Origin: Chionoecetes opilio
Taxonomy: Eukaryota > Arthropoda > Malacostraca > Decapoda > Majidae
Assembly: GCA_016584305.1 (NCBI GenBank)
Contig: JACEEZ010001193.1
Span: forward strand, 84,501-148,500
Reading direction: 5' to 3'
Length of the DNA: 64,000 nt
A model generated the notes under the pieces. That model did not search any database, was not told the origin of the DNA, and was given only the letters and a program-made list of their open reading frames with translations. This document shows positions 48,903 to 59,100 of this stretch, piece by piece. A program made the position numbers and the translations under genes. Positions within the stretch are counted from its first letter, which is position 1. Every line of letters begins with the position of its first letter.

Positions 48903-50009
48903 CAGTGGTTCTTAACCTGGGGTACCTGTACCACCAGGGGGTACGAAACCTTACACCTGGGGGTACGAGACATGCTGACCAATAATTCAATATCATATTT
49001 ATAAGGAAGCTGGAATTATATATATATACATTATTTTGTCTGTCTTGTCTTGTCTTTTTGCATCATTTTGTGAAGAAATTGAAGCTGAACATAGTGTTCC
49101 TGTTTTCCACACGGAAGTGAGGTGGCTCTCACGTACTACTTACACGTGTCTTCGAACTACACGAAGAAATCAAGAGGTTTCTTATAAATCAAGGCAGTGA
49201 CATTGCTGACCACTTTGAAAACAGGGAGTTCATTTTGTCCTTAGCATACCTGACAGATGTATTCACGCACTTGAACGAGTTGAACATCTCCATCCAAGGA
49301 AGAATGCTGAACATGATGACTGTCAGAGAAGTTATTTGCCTTTACCCAGAAACTTCCAATTTGGATGTGGCGCATTGGAGAAAGAAATTTTGCTAACTTA
49401 ACTTCTTTAGATGAAGCTGCTTTTGCAGAGGAAGTGTCCATCGTTACTGAAGTGAAAGAGCATTTGCAAGGGCTGATTCCTTCCTTCCAGGGATACTTTC
49501 ATCATGGAGAGGTTTCTGTGGCACAGAGATGGATACGGGATCCAAATAATTTTCAACCTGGATTCCATGGATAACAGTAATATGTTGAAAGATGATCTTG
49601 TTGAGCTGCAGGCCGACATAATCCAAATGCAGCTAGATATGTGTTGGTGTGCACAACTCAAAACATTCCCACAGTTAGAAGAAAGAGCTCTGGAGGTCAT
49701 TGTGCCATTTGTAACCACGTTCTTATGCGTTTTTCAACACTACTACACCTCAAAACAAAGGTTAGGAACCGTCTGGATGCAAGTGACGACATGCGTGTGG
49801 CACTTCGGGAACTCGTTTTCAATCATTATAATTGATGAAATGCAACAACAAAAGAGTCACTGAAATGTAACATTGTGTACTATGTAGTATTGAAGTTAGT
49901 GAAATAAAAGGTTTGTTACTCTAATTATACTTTTTTCTGATCGGGGTTACGAGACAAATTATGAGATCTCAAAGGGTACGAGCACTAAAAAAGGTTAAGT
50001 AAACCACTG
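48903..50009 (+). mobile_element. hAT element with perfect 8-bp target duplication
   Basis: Ends CAGTGGTTCTTAACCT (left) and, inverted, CAGTGGTTTACTTAACCT (right), flanked by AACTAGAG on both sides (48895-48902 and 50010-50017). 8-bp duplications and CAGTG-like ends fit hAT. The 1.1-kb length and contents show it kept only the 3' half of a transposase gene. Confidence 0.9.
49085..49863 (+). pseudogene. hAT transposase C-terminal half, frameshifted
   Basis: Pieces in successive frames: HFENREFILSLAYLTDVFTH and LNISIQGRMLN (about 49210-49315), FANLTSLDEAAFAEEV (about 49386), MERFLWHRDGYG (about 49504), and the conserved C-terminal dimerisation region LLHLKTKVRNRLDASDDMRV (about 49745-49800). 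This resembles ZBED5/FAM200-like hAT proteins. The zinc-finger N-terminus and first catalytic residues are missing, so the element depends on a helper. Confidence 0.75.
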
Positions 50010-50059
50010 AACTAGAGACTCTAGACCACTGGCGAAAAAAAAACCCCGCCTGCAAGTCC

Positions 50060-51067
50060 CTATAAAAAAGATACTAAAGGAATACAGACCCCTGGATCAA
50101 TTCTAGGTCAGCATGATGATTAAGCATGACAAAAGGATAAAAGCTTATTTATTTTTTATTATTTTCGTAATGATTTAATTAATTACCTTCACCATGTTCA
50201 CAGTCTGGTTCAACTTTGGTCTTTTTAGTACATGCAAGGGACAGTCGTTCTCGGGGACATGGTCTTTCCAACTGGATGGGTTCAGAAGACTGACGCCGTA
50301 AGAAATAGTGTCACTATTCCAGTAGAAGACACAGACAAGAGTAAGAAGTCAGAGACAGAGGCTGCCTGTGACGAGTTATATTTGTCGGCCTCCTCGTAAC
50401 CAATCCATCCATCGGGTACTGCTACTACATATCCCCCGTGTGTGTATGTAATACATTTTACGTTATAAAGTGTGTAAAATTGTGGGTTACGGTGTGCACG
50501 TTGCACACAGTTGCCGTGCACAAAACAGCTTTTGGCATTTGGCGGTCTAAATACTGGATAAAAGAGCGGATTTGGACCGAGTATAGGGCAGGATTTTTGG
50601 AGCACTACAACTTTGCTGCTTTGACTTTTCCCGTATCTATACGGGAAATGCGTTCTTTACTATCAAAAAAACTTCAAAACTTCTTTGACTGGCAGGGTTC
50701 TGTGAAAAAAATATATAGAACAATTATTATTGTTCTTCGCAAGATTTACAATTGGTATTGAGATCATTTTTACGTCTGTAGGACAATAAAACTCTACCAA
50801 ATTTTTGGCAGCTTAAAAATGTCAGACCATCTTTATTGCGTTACCCAATTTTTTACTATGAAACTATTGACCCTAGACCAAAAATGGCATGAATATTTTT
50901 TGTTAAGCTCAACGAGATCTACCCTAAGCATCTATCTGTTTCTTTTTTGCTAATACAGATTTTTAGATATAACAGTTTTTATATTTAGCGCCTCCTTGTG
51001 CCGTTCAATGGACCAGCAGCTTATTGATGCACCATACATCTATCTTATCTTTCATCCGTCTATAATA
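50060..51067. other. No gene seen
   Basis: AT-rich with a short palindrome CCCGTATCTATACGGG at about 50629-50644. A 107-codon frame at 50282-50605 on the minus strand has no recognisable family and biased composition. Confidence 0.4.
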
Positions 51068-51070
51068 ATT

Positions 51071-53023
51071 CACTGGTCGACAAAAAAAAATTGAAGATAT
51101 GGTTCTGGACTAAATGAAGCTGATTATAGGTAAATCGACCCTGCTGAACTCGAATCTGATGTTCAATTAACTCTATCACGTCCAGTTTTTGAGAACCAGA
51201 CGCAATTCATGAAAAAATATGGGTAAAATCAGCAGAAATAGGTTTCACCAATGTTTTCATTTTAAACTCTTAATCTTTTCTTTTCTCAAGCCTATTTAGG
51301 GCAGTGCAGTGTTTTTGAGTCAGTGTGGTTTGTGCAGTGAGCAGGGGAGGGTGTGCGCGCTGCGTATTGGCGAGGGGTTAGCAGGCTGTGTAGTACATTT
51401 TTACCTACTGATCGTACAGCTATTGACATATGTTTAAACATTTTTTTTACTTTGCAGATATGATGTGTTTGATTTAGTGGAGTCCTAATTTTAGTTGGTT
51501 TACCGTATATAGTACCTTGTTCCGGGCTGTGATGGAGCGCCGTAACTGTGTGAGTGCATCGGACATTTTTTGTTACATATGTGGAATTTTTACCCCTGAC
51601 AGTCTGAAGAAACCTCTTACAAAGAATGTTAAAGCAGCTTATCTGCATTACTTCAAGTGCCGTATAGGTGATCAAGATAAGAAGTGGGCCCCTCACGTAG
51701 CATGCAACCCCTGTGTGAACCACTTGAATGAATGGATGCGTGGCAAACGGCCATCAGGCATGGCATTCGGCATCCCAATGGTTTGGCGTGAACAAAAGGA
51801 TCACAGTACTGACTGCTACTTCTGCCTCACTAACATCAAAGGATATTCAGTAAAAACGCGAGCTAAAATCAGGTATCCTGACGTACCTTCTGCCATCAAG
51901 CCTGTGCCACATGGTCCTGATCTCCCAGTTCCAAATGTTCCAATTGCAAGTGCTATAAGTGAATCAGATTCGAACGAGGAGGATAATCCCATGGATACAG
52001 ACTTTCAAGAAATGGCAGACAACAGAGAGCCCAAATTCATCAGTCAGGAAATGCTACATGACCTTGCTAGGGACCTAGATCTACCTAAGGAGAAAAGTGA
52101 TGTCCTTGGATCTCGTCTCAAGGAATGGAATTTGCTACAAGAAGGAGTTCTCATCACCACGTTTCGTCGTAGACATAAAGAACTTTCAAGCTTCTTCAAG
52201 ATGGAACACAAGCTCTGTTACTGCTTTGATATTGACACACTCATGGAACAACTTTGTGAGTCTCACACTTATGATAAGAGTGAGTGGCGGCTGTTCATAG
52301 ATTCAGGAAAAAACACGCTAAAGGCCGTTCTTCTGCATAAAGGAAATAAGCTTCCGAGTATTCCAATTGCGCATGGCCATGAAATGAGTGAAACTTATGA
52401 AACTATGAAGACTTTGTTATCTGCTGTTAAATATGAAGAACATCAGTGGAATCTGTGTGGGGACCTGAAGGTAATCTCCTTGCTTCTAGGACTCCAGTTA
52501 GGTTACACTAAGCACATGTGTTTTCTTTGTTTGTGGGACTCTAGAGCGGACAGCAAACATTACAAACAAAAGGAATGGCCAGCACGACCGAAAGACTCAC
52601 CTGGCAGGTTCAACTGTATGTACAAACCTCTTGTTGACAGTGAAAAAGTTGTATATATAAAGTCAAAATTTACTGTGATTTGGCATATTTTCGGATATTT
52701 CCAAGATGTGGCACATTTTCGGATATATTTGGAACATAATTTAAGTATATTTTTTGCCAGATATGTACATTAGGTCCTAATAAAGCCGCAGGCACCACCA
52801 TAATTTAATTACGAGTAATATATATTAACGTAGGGGGATTGTTTCGATTAATTTATAATTATATATACGTATATAATTATAATAGCTATTAAAATTTAAA
52901 ATGCCGATATTTCAAAAACTATACGTGCTAGAGAAAAAGCAATGCCATTTTTTAAATCAGCAGCAAAAATGCTTTCCAACCCACACACAATGAACTCAGA
53001 ACCATTTTTGGTGTCGACCAGTG
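51071..53023 (+). mobile_element. CACTG-ended DNA transposon with 3-bp target duplication
   Basis: Terminal inverted repeats CACTGGTCGAC (51071-51081) and GTCGACCAGTG (53013-53023) are perfect over 11 bases, and ATGGTTCTG recurs near both ends in inverted orientation. The flanks are ATT on both sides (51068-51070, 53024-53026). CACTR termini with 3-bp duplications are hallmarks of the CACTA/EnSpm (CMC) superfamily. A 1953-bp element with one ORF. The superfamily call is inference from ends plus ORF motifs. Confidence 0.75.
51532..52773 (+). CDS. Putative CMC-type (CACTA-like) transposase, C-terminally truncated
   Basis: First ATG at 51532 (a longer frame upstream begins only with TTG), 413 codons. 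The N-terminal third holds Cys pairs (FCYICG, CNPCVNHL, DCYFC) that probably bind zinc. An acidic linker follows (ESDSNEEDNPMD). Then come motifs I read as an RNase H-like core: WRLFIDS with Asp257, CGDLKV with Asp311, and CFLC (Cys330, Cys333) shortly after, the D, then GD plus C(2)C order described for CACTA/Chapaev transposases. After LVDSEKV the sequence becomes low complexity and ends, so the expected third acidic residue is missing. The protein recalls a family of multi-copy uncharacterised proteins in arthropods and cnidarians. It sits alone between the inverted repeats. Likely a defective autonomous-type copy. Confidence 0.7.
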   Translation: MERRNCVSASDIFCYICGIFTPDSLKKPLTKNVKAAYLHYFKCRIGDQDKKWAPHVACNPCVNHLNEWMRGKRPSGMAFGIPMVWREQKDHSTDCYFCLTNIKGYSVKTRAKIRYPDVPSAIKPVPHGPDLPVPNVPIASAISESDSNEEDNPMDTDFQEMADNREPKFISQEMLHDLARDLDLPKEKSDVLGSRLKEWNLLQEGVLITTFRRRHKELSSFFKMEHKLCYCFDIDTLMEQLCESHTYDKSEWRLFIDSGKNTLKAVLLHKGNKLPSIPIAHGHEMSETYETMKTLLSAVKYEEHQWNLCGDLKVISLLLGLQLGYTKHMCFLCLWDSRADSKHYKQKEWPARPKDSPGRFNCMYKPLVDSEKVVYIKSKFTVIWHIFGYFQDVAHFRIYLEHNLSIFFARYVH

Positions 53024-53254
53024 ATTAATATAAGCGAAAGTGTGTGTGTGTGTGTGTCCGCGCTAAGTTCCGCCCCCCGTGGGACAATCCCATCATATGA
53101 TACAGTTTTGGAACCAGCTCGACCAGGGGCACATTATAAGCCCACTTATGAGATGATCCGATAACTTTTTTTTCTTTTTTTTTTAGCAGCCTATTAGCGA
53201 GAATTGTGAAAAAAAATGTGGGTTGCGAGAATTCCAATGATCTGAAACTCGAGA

Positions 53255-54092
53255 AATGCCAGTGGTCGCTGGCAGTTTTAACTCAAAGGTTGGTCTACTG
53301 TGTTTTGGCTCCGCGACTAATATTTTTCATAAATTACATTCGCGATAAACATTGATGCACCGCATCTGAATACCAAAAAATATAGTTCTTCTGTTGTTCT
53401 ACTAATTATATGGATGACATGCATTACGATGGAACGTTCTATAATAGCAATTTAATGCAAATTACTCGCCTCGAGTAGCAAAGCTTAATATATTTTTTAC
53501 ATGTATATTGTGGCATGTAAAATTTGGGCGATGTTCACACTGTTTTATAAGACAGTACTGCTGCGTCTGGCAAACGCTTGTCAAAATACAATAAGCAATG
53601 CCTTGGAAAAACGAAGAATAAAGAATGCCGAAATCGGCTTGTTGCTGCGACAATGTAGGTTATAATTGTGGAGGCGACACGCCGCGGCGGGGAGTGGTGG
53701 CCGGGAGATTGTGGCGGGGAGATTGAATCAAAACATTGCCACTTCACGCGTCGACTCATTGCACTTCCAGGCTTTCTATGTGATTGATACACAATAATAA
53801 CAGGAAAATATGACTGCCTAGGTATAGATAACTTCTAAACATACGTTATTGACTATATAATATCATAGAGTAGCATTTACCTCGCCTCCTCAACTATAAC
53901 CTGCTTGGTTATTTGGTTATACACAATGTTTTACAGAATCAGGCTTCTATACAATATACATATAGAAGAAAATCGTTCTTAATATTATACTTTTGTGTTT
54001 TAAGTGCAGTGGAATAAGCCCATATTTTTCTTTCAAGTTGACCAACTTTTCACCAAATTGTGAGTTAAAACTGCCAGCGACCCCTGGTATTT
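53255..54092. repeat. Inverted repeat pair, 27-base arms
   Basis: CCAGTGGTCGCTGGCAGTTT (continuing TAACTCA) at 53259-53285 is mirrored by TGAGTTAAAACTGCCAGCGA (continuing CCCCTGG) at 54061-54087 with one mismatch. About 775 bases lie between, without an ORF I can name. It may mark the ends of a non-autonomous element. Confidence 0.6.
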
Positions 54093-54126
54093 TGGGTTCC
54101 AGTTCTCTCGAATTGAGGAAACCTTG

Positions 54127-54318
54127 ATGTAGGGTGATGGGTAATGGGTGAGTGAATGGGTGGGGTGATGGGTAATGGGTGTGGGGTGATGGGTGAGTGA
54201 ATGGGTGGGGGTGATGGGTGAGGGAATAGGTGGGGGGTGATGGGTAATGGGTGAGTGAATGGGTGTGTGGTGATGGGTAATGGGTGAGTGAATGGGTGGG
54301 GGGTGATGGGTAAGGCGT
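54127..54318. repeat. GGGTGATGGGTAATGGGTGA minisatellite
   Basis: Variable-length units built from GGGTGATGGGTAATGGGTGA and GTGAATGGGTGG, about six copies. The Pro/Ser/Thr/His reading frame opposite it is an artefact. Confidence 0.9.
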
Positions 54319-54369
54319 TAATACATACATTTCTACATCCATGATTTCAGGAAAGTTAGAAGGGGCTTC

Positions 54370-54456
54370 CGGAGGTGGGCCGAAGGCCCACCAATAGCCC
54401 TCCGCAGGAGCTAGCCAAAAAGTCCGCCCGGAGGGCGGCTTTGCGGCTAGTCTTAA
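54370..54456. repeat. Cluster of GC-rich hairpins
   Basis: GGTGGGCCGAAGGCCCACC and CCGCCCGGAGGGCGG are perfect small hairpins, bracketed by AGCTAGCC and GGCTAG. Function unknown. Confidence 0.55.
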
Positions 54457-54649
54457 CATATTGTTTATGTCTTGATGGAGACCTTGTTTGCAGGAATCGT
54501 ATTCCACTTTGGAAAATGTTAATTTCTTATTCGCAAGAGTTTTACTCATGTATGCAATTTTCCCTTGATTTCTGGAATATTTCTTTTAGGGTAATATGAC
54601 CTAAAAACAAACTTAATTTGGTCATTTATCAATGTAATTTAAATCTGCT

Positions 54650-54825
54650 TATACCACAGGCCTGTTAACAATCTGGATTTTTTTGCACTCTATAACGTTT
54701 TCTCGTAATACGGTTCTTGAGATATTATGGTAACATTGCTTCCCCCCATTTTTCGCAGCCTCGTACTACATTCCACAGCTATTTTTTTAATATTTTTTAC
54801 CGAACAATGGCGCTTCAGTGACACT
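54650..54825. repeat. Dispersed repeat, copy B
   Basis: Second copy of the repeat at 48315-48487, same direction. Confidence 0.7.
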
Positions 54826-54850
54826 GACTCAGTCCCATCAGTCACTACAG

Positions 54851-55026
54851 TTAAGGGGGCTACTCGCGAGGTTTCTCATACCAAAGTGATGTTCCTGCCC
54901 CGCTACAGAGCGGCTCAGACAGCGCAGCGCGTCGGCCCGGAAAGCGCGGCCGCCCTCGTATGGCAGTTTCAGAAAAATTTGCACCTGCTGCTGGAGGTGT
55001 CGCGTGCCGCCCCACCCCCCCGATGA
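54851..55026 (+). other. Possible isolated terminal exon
   Basis: Follows CACTACAG, an acceptor-like site. A frame of about 57 codons with GC-rich third positions (FLPRYRAAQTAQRVGPESAA, ALVWQFQKNLHLLLEVSRA) ends in TGA at 55024-55026. AATAAA follows at about 55199. Base composition differs from the surroundings. I recognise no family, so this is a weak candidate. Confidence 0.25.
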
Positions 55027-55124
55027 ACACTAAGGAGCGGGAGTGACCTCACGCCCCGCCCACCTGTGACCTGACTGTGGCTGTGGCTTCAGCGGCGGGC
55101 TGATGCCCGCTCATTTATTACTGG

Positions 55125-55220
55125 CTTTATGTGTATGTATGTGTATGTGTATGTATGTACATATGTATATGTATATGTATATATATGTAATAGATGTAAA
55201 TAAATAAATAAAAAAATAAA
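55125..55220. repeat. TATG/TATA microsatellite and A-rich tail
   Basis: GTATGTATGTGTATGTGTAT-type repeats ending in AAATAAATAAATAAAAAAAT. Possibly a retroposon tail. Confidence 0.8.
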
Positions 55221-55384
55221 AAAAAAAAAACATTTTGGTCCAAACTTGGTGTGTCGCGAGTACGGTCGAATACGATCTAAAACTTGAACTTGAGTTGGGA
55301 GATTGGGAGGCACTCAGCGGAAGCCTTTTGTCCGGCGCCATATGTAAACAAACCCTTTTGCCTCATCCAGCTGATAATGAATTC

Positions 55385-55640
55385 GCCATGGCAGCGGTCT
55401 CTTTAATACCGAAACATACCGAAATAAGCCTGAAAACATACCGAAATATATAAAAAGATACAGAAAGACGTATTTCTATGTATGTATTATGTCTCAATAC
55501 CAAAATAGGGTATCAAGAGTATACTGTACATATTATTCAAAAACGTATTTCGGTATTAACTCTTAATACCGAAATACATCCAAACACATACCCAAATATA
55601 CCGTATGTGGTATGTATTTCGGTGTATTTCGGTAGAGAAA
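55385..55640. repeat. Clustered AATACCGAAATA repeats in both directions
   Basis: TACCGAAATA or its reverse TATTTCGGTA occurs about seven times, with AAAACGTATTTCGGTATTAA and CTTAATACCGAAATACATCC forming an imperfect hairpin at about 55540-55580. Confidence 0.75.
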
Positions 55641-55837
55641 CTCCCATGGCAGCACACGGCTTGGTAAAAATGGACCAGGACTGAGCGCTCATTTTCTGAG
55701 ATACTGACTAGGTTTTCCTTGCATAAAAGTAGTACTTTTTCTGATGGAGGTATTTTAATGGGAAATATTCCGCAGAAGTTGGCGGCGCCAACCACCCGGG
55801 CAATCGCGCACCATCAAATTAGTTTTTTTTAACCTAA

Positions 55838-55940
55838 ATAGCTCAACAAAACCTAACCCAAAACTACCTTAAGCATAACATAACCTAAACCAAACCTTAA
55901 CATATAACCTAAATCTAACCTAACCAAAACTAAACGTAAC
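55838..55940. repeat. Degenerate AACCTAA repeats
   Basis: AACCTAA, AACCTAAAC, AACCTAAATC and AACCTAACC are scattered over about 100 bases. They resemble the arthropod telomere unit (TTAGG) read in reverse but are too irregular to be a telomere array. Confidence 0.6.
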
Positions 55941-56179
55941 TTAACTCAGCAATTATTATATAAAAATAAGTTATATTTTTGGTTTCCGGAAGTGAATAAC
56001 TATTGCACAATATACTAAACCGAAAATAATAGAGAAAAAGTAAGCTGTGAGGCCTGTAAAGTCTGTGCTGACGGCGGTAGCGACCGCGCAGTTCTCGTCC
56101 ATTATAATAACCCATGGCGATGAGACATGATGAGGCCTTTTGATGGCCACGTGACAGTTCAAATAAGTTTATTTACATT

Positions 56180-59100
56180 AATGATAGGATTTCCAGGGTC
56201 TTCCCATGATAACCCGAGTGTTCATTTTAAAAATTTTCCATTCCCAATTAATTTCCCCTTTCGAGGAAGGGGACCCCATCTTGGGAAAGGCCTGGCACAC
56301 AGAAATAAGTGAATGAAGTTGGGGAGGCATTGTGTGCAGGGGAATCATGCGGAGGAAAAAAAGGGAAAAACATGGCCTAAGAAAAAAAAGGACTTTTTTC
56401 CCCAATTTTTATTGGGGGCCCCCGGGGGCTTTTCAGGGGAAATTTGGGGGGTCAAGGCAAATCGGCTTATGGGGTCCGGGGAGATCCATTCCCGTTACAA
56501 AAATTAAAAAGTGTTTGGTCTGCGACCCTTTGCCGCCCTTTTTTCCGTACTGCCTGTTTGGGCCCGGGGAAGTATTCAAGGTTATTTTTTATAAAAATTT
56601 AGGGATAACTATTTTTCCCTTCACAACCTAACCTTGACTTTTTGTAAACCAAAACCAAACCCTTTACCTTACTAAGCATTGCGGTCGGGCCCGGTGGTCA
56701 CCGAAAACGCCCCCCGTAGCTTTGAAACTTCAAGCCCCCCACGGGCCAAAAGAAACAAAAGTCTGTACCAACCCTTTAAGCACCTTTCGCCCCCTCAAGC
56801 CACGTCCACCCACTACCTCTCCCTTTCTCATCTCCACAGAGAAGGTTGTCATCCTTGAATGTTTTTATGAACAGTACAAAGTGCGAAAACACCCTCCCGC
56901 AATCTGTCCATCAATATGATACGGGGAAAGTGTAAGTAAAAGGGTGGGGGGTTTTGCAACATCTGCCTATCCCCCTTTCTGCCCAAGAGAAAAGGATAAA
57001 AAGGAAAATTACCAGACCCCCAAAGCACAAAATGAAGAAGAGAAGAGCAGAGGGATAGCGACGAACAAATCAGGATGGAAGGAAGAAGAAGGGCAAGGAG
57101 GAAATTTTCTTCGTAACGGGCCGGGGCGTACGGGGATTTACAAGGTGGCCCTATAGTTTCCCTCCTTTCCCCCACTTTGCACTTTCCCCTGAACTCGTTT
57201 TTTGAGTATTTTTTACATTTTTAATTATTTTCCCTTAATTGAAAAATTTATAAATATTTTCAAAATTTTAATGTTTTTTTAAATTTGGGTTAGGGGTGAA
57301 AAGAAAAGGGTTTTAAGCAAAATTTTAAACGCGTTTTTCCAAAACCAAAAATTTTCTTAATTTAAAAATTTGAGATCTTAAAAATTTCCCAACCCAAAAA
57401 CGATCGTTTTTTTCAATGGGAGGATTAAATGGAAAAAAATTTGGCATGCCAGATTTTTTGCTCTAAATGAAAATCCTATTTTTTAAATTTAAAAGAATCA
57501 TTAAGGGAAAAAGTGTCAAAAAAAAGTGTAAAAAAAAAAATCCCTAAAAATTTTAATTTTTAATCCTATCAAAAATTCCTGGCATGGGAATGTAGCATAA
57601 TGTCTTTTTTCCCCTACCATCTCAAGAAAAAATCGTAAGTTCATTTGTGTATAGAAGATCTGATTTAAATTAGGTAAAAAAAACCTCGGGAAAGGGGTTT
57701 TTAATTCTGAAAACCATAATTTTTGAGGTACAAAATTTAATGAAAAAAAAATAATGAAAATTTTAAATATTTTAGTACGTGAAAAAAATTTAAGCTTGAT
57801 TGGGAAGAAAAAATTTAGAAAATATAAATTTTAAAAATTAGAGCCCCCCTTTAAGTAATTGACCCCCAAAGCACTTATTGCACAATGCCCGGGGTCTCAC
57901 TGGATAATAATGTGAGTCATATATGGCTTATTTGACAGATTGATAATGATATAGTTTTTTTTGAAATTTGAACTTTCTGTTGGTACCAGCTTTACTGCCC
58001 CCAAACACTTGTACCCCTTGCCCTTTTGTTTCTGGCAACACTGGCTTGAGGGGAAAGGGGTCAAATAAAAAGTGCTTGGGGCCCCCAATTTTGTAGTTTA
58101 TTCAATAAAATCATTCATTGGGGGCATACCCCCGGGGGGCGCGTCGCCTCCCCAAAAAATGGGAGGGCCCCCCCCGGGGGTCACCACGCGCGAATCCCCA
58201 TGGGGGCCCCCCTTTCCCATACCAAGCAGCTCTGACAAAAAAACATCAACTTGCCCCGGGCCACGAGCCTTGGGGGGTTTCCCCCTTTGGGCCTCCCCCA
58301 AAAGCCGGATTGTCTCTTTCAGATTCCCAACCCGAGATGGGTTTCAGGGTAGCGTGCCACATCCCCATATAGCCGAAGTTGGGCTGGGGGGGACTATGCA
58401 GGTTTAATAGGCCTCGTTTCAGTCTCACGGTTGCAATCTCTGATTTGACACGTAATCATCCCAGCCTTTCCCCCTGATTCTGCAAAAGCCACTTTTTCCC
58501 AAAAAGGCACCCGATTAGTTTTTTCAAGTGTTATTTAGGTCCATGTCTCCCCAAACCATAGAGTAAGACGGGACCCACAAGCGACTTGAAGACCCGGGAA
58601 ATTCTTTGCCCTTTTCCTCCCCACAGGTCCCGACAACGCCAAATATCCCGCGAGCGGGGCCCAAATAAAAACCGTGGGCTATCCCAAAACCCCGGGCCGA
58701 AAGGGGACTTTTTGGACGTGACCCACCGTCATTATGGACTGCGTTAACCAAGGTAGGTAAAATTTTCCCCAAGATCTCAATGCCCTCGCCACACGCAATG
58801 AACAGACTGTACTGTTTTCATCAAATTTAAGGGTCCCCAAAACACCGGGGCCCCTTGGTTTTGACCCCACGAGGGAAAAACCCCTTTTCAAGCCCCAAAG
58901 CCCTTCCCTTCCCGTCCCGCGCCTAAAAGGGGCCATCCCCCAGGACCTCCAGCGACTAAAGAAAAGATTCCCCTTTGGCTTTCATCGGAAAAAAACAAGA
59001 TCAGGGGCCCTTTGGGTGTTGCCGACGGATGCTCCACAATCCCTTTGATCAAAACCCTTTGCCCAAACCCCCGTCCTTTACAAGTTTTTGAAAAGTGATG

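Noticed and set aside
51517..51531. Extra five codons at the start of the transposase ORF
   Set aside because: The upstream start codon is TTG; the first ATG is at 51532, which is the likely eukaryotic start.
53947..54549. 200-codon Ser/Pro/His/Thr ORF
   Set aside because: It is the reverse reading of the GGGTGATGGGTAATGGG minisatellite plus flanks.
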